From the NCBI RefSeq assembly GCF_001808555.1, contig NZ_KV793752.1, positions 2,474 through 66,473 of the forward strand: DNA of 64,000 nucleotides, in the 5' to 3' direction. Within the stretch, counting starts at the first letter, position 1. Every line of letters starts with the position of its first letter. The position numbers were made by a program, and so were the translations under genes. The DNA is from Porphyromonas sp. HMSC065F10 (GTDB lineage Bacteria > Bacteroidota > Bacteroidia > Bacteroidales > Porphyromonadaceae). Of the stretch, positions 63,858 through 64,000 are shown piece after piece. Below the pieces are notes generated by a model. It searched no databases. It was not told where the DNA came from and saw only the letters and a list, made by a program, of their open reading frames with translations.

Positions 63858-64000
63858 ATGGGCTTTTTCTCACTGACAAGGAAATTAGCCGTAGACTTAG
63901 GTACTGCTAACACGGTCATCATAGAGGATGGCAAGATCATCATCGATCAGCCAAGCTATGTGACACTAAATAAGAAGACTGATAAGGTCGAGTGGGTCGG
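63858..64000 (+). CDS. mreB: rod shape-determining protein MreB, 5' part
   Basis: The frame from the ATG at 63858 runs off the window (47 complete codons). It reads MGFFSLTRKLAVDLGTANTV, the phosphate-1 motif of the actin-like ATPase, followed by PSYVTLNKKTDKV. MreB filaments guide elongation-type cell-wall synthesis. The presence of an intact start suggests rod or short-rod shape. Confidence 0.93.
   Translation, partial: MGFFSLTRKLAVDLGTANTVIIEDGKIIIDQPSYVTLNKKTDKVEWV

Overview
The window looks like a Bacteroidales chromosome, most probably Porphyromonas or a close relative (inferred). GC is moderately high. Almost every transcription unit starts with a TAnnTTTG -7 box, the Bacteroidetes primary-sigma signature, and ribosome binding sites are weak or absent. 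Several proteins are Bacteroidetes types: a long NusB, a 627-residue PurF, a fused aspartokinase-homoserine dehydrogenase, DUF4294, DUF5606, and a B12-dependent NrdJ. Nearly everything is housekeeping; I see no prophage, transposase, CRISPR or defence island.

Layout. 1-7.9 kb: phosphoglucomutase, topB, a DUF4294 protein, two tandem ZIP metal transporters and murF. 7.93-8.36 kb: a gene-free MITE-like element with terminal inverted repeats, a near-perfect 10-bp flanking duplication and an internal 22-bp minisatellite. 8.4-13.3 kb: a methionine operon (metY-metX-thrA, minus strand) behind a leader that reads as a classic attenuator: a 36-codon Met-rich leader peptide, an antiterminator and a terminator. 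13.4-16 kb: pyrE, an SRPBCC protein, a lipoprotein and an LpxL-type acyltransferase. 16-22.4 kb: hpt-adk-obgE-gltX, then metK-trmN6, with metK behind a SAM-II riboswitch. 22.7-26.5 kb: two FKBP isomerases, a barrel-like lipoprotein, an orphan ORF and tRNA-Cys. 26.7-36 kb: nadE, an ABC-F ATPase, an ArgC homologue lacking its catalytic Cys, a SprT-like protein, a GIN-domain protein and nrdJ. 36-41 kb: tgt, an LptF/G permease and a PriA whose helicase motifs are eroded. 41-44.6 kb: nusB-yajC-ybbR-coaE-DUF5606. 44.6-51.7 kb (minus): alaS-aroB-tsaC-clc-fmt. 52-58 kb: purF, carA and carB. 58.6-64 kb: pckA, tRNA-Pro, sdaA, purH and the start of mreB.

The regulatory DNA is the most interesting part. 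Methionine supply appears to be sensed in two ways: a leader peptide that counts Met codons controls the biosynthetic operon, and a SAM-binding RNA controls SAM synthetase. Separately, four intergenic sites carry tandem copies of a 16-bp near-palindrome, CTAATAYCGRTATTAG, repeated almost exactly every 22 bp (two helical turns) and always upstream of a promoter. I do not recognise this family. Three enzymes (PriA, ArgC and the second ABC-F nucleotide site) keep their fold signatures but lack catalytic motifs.
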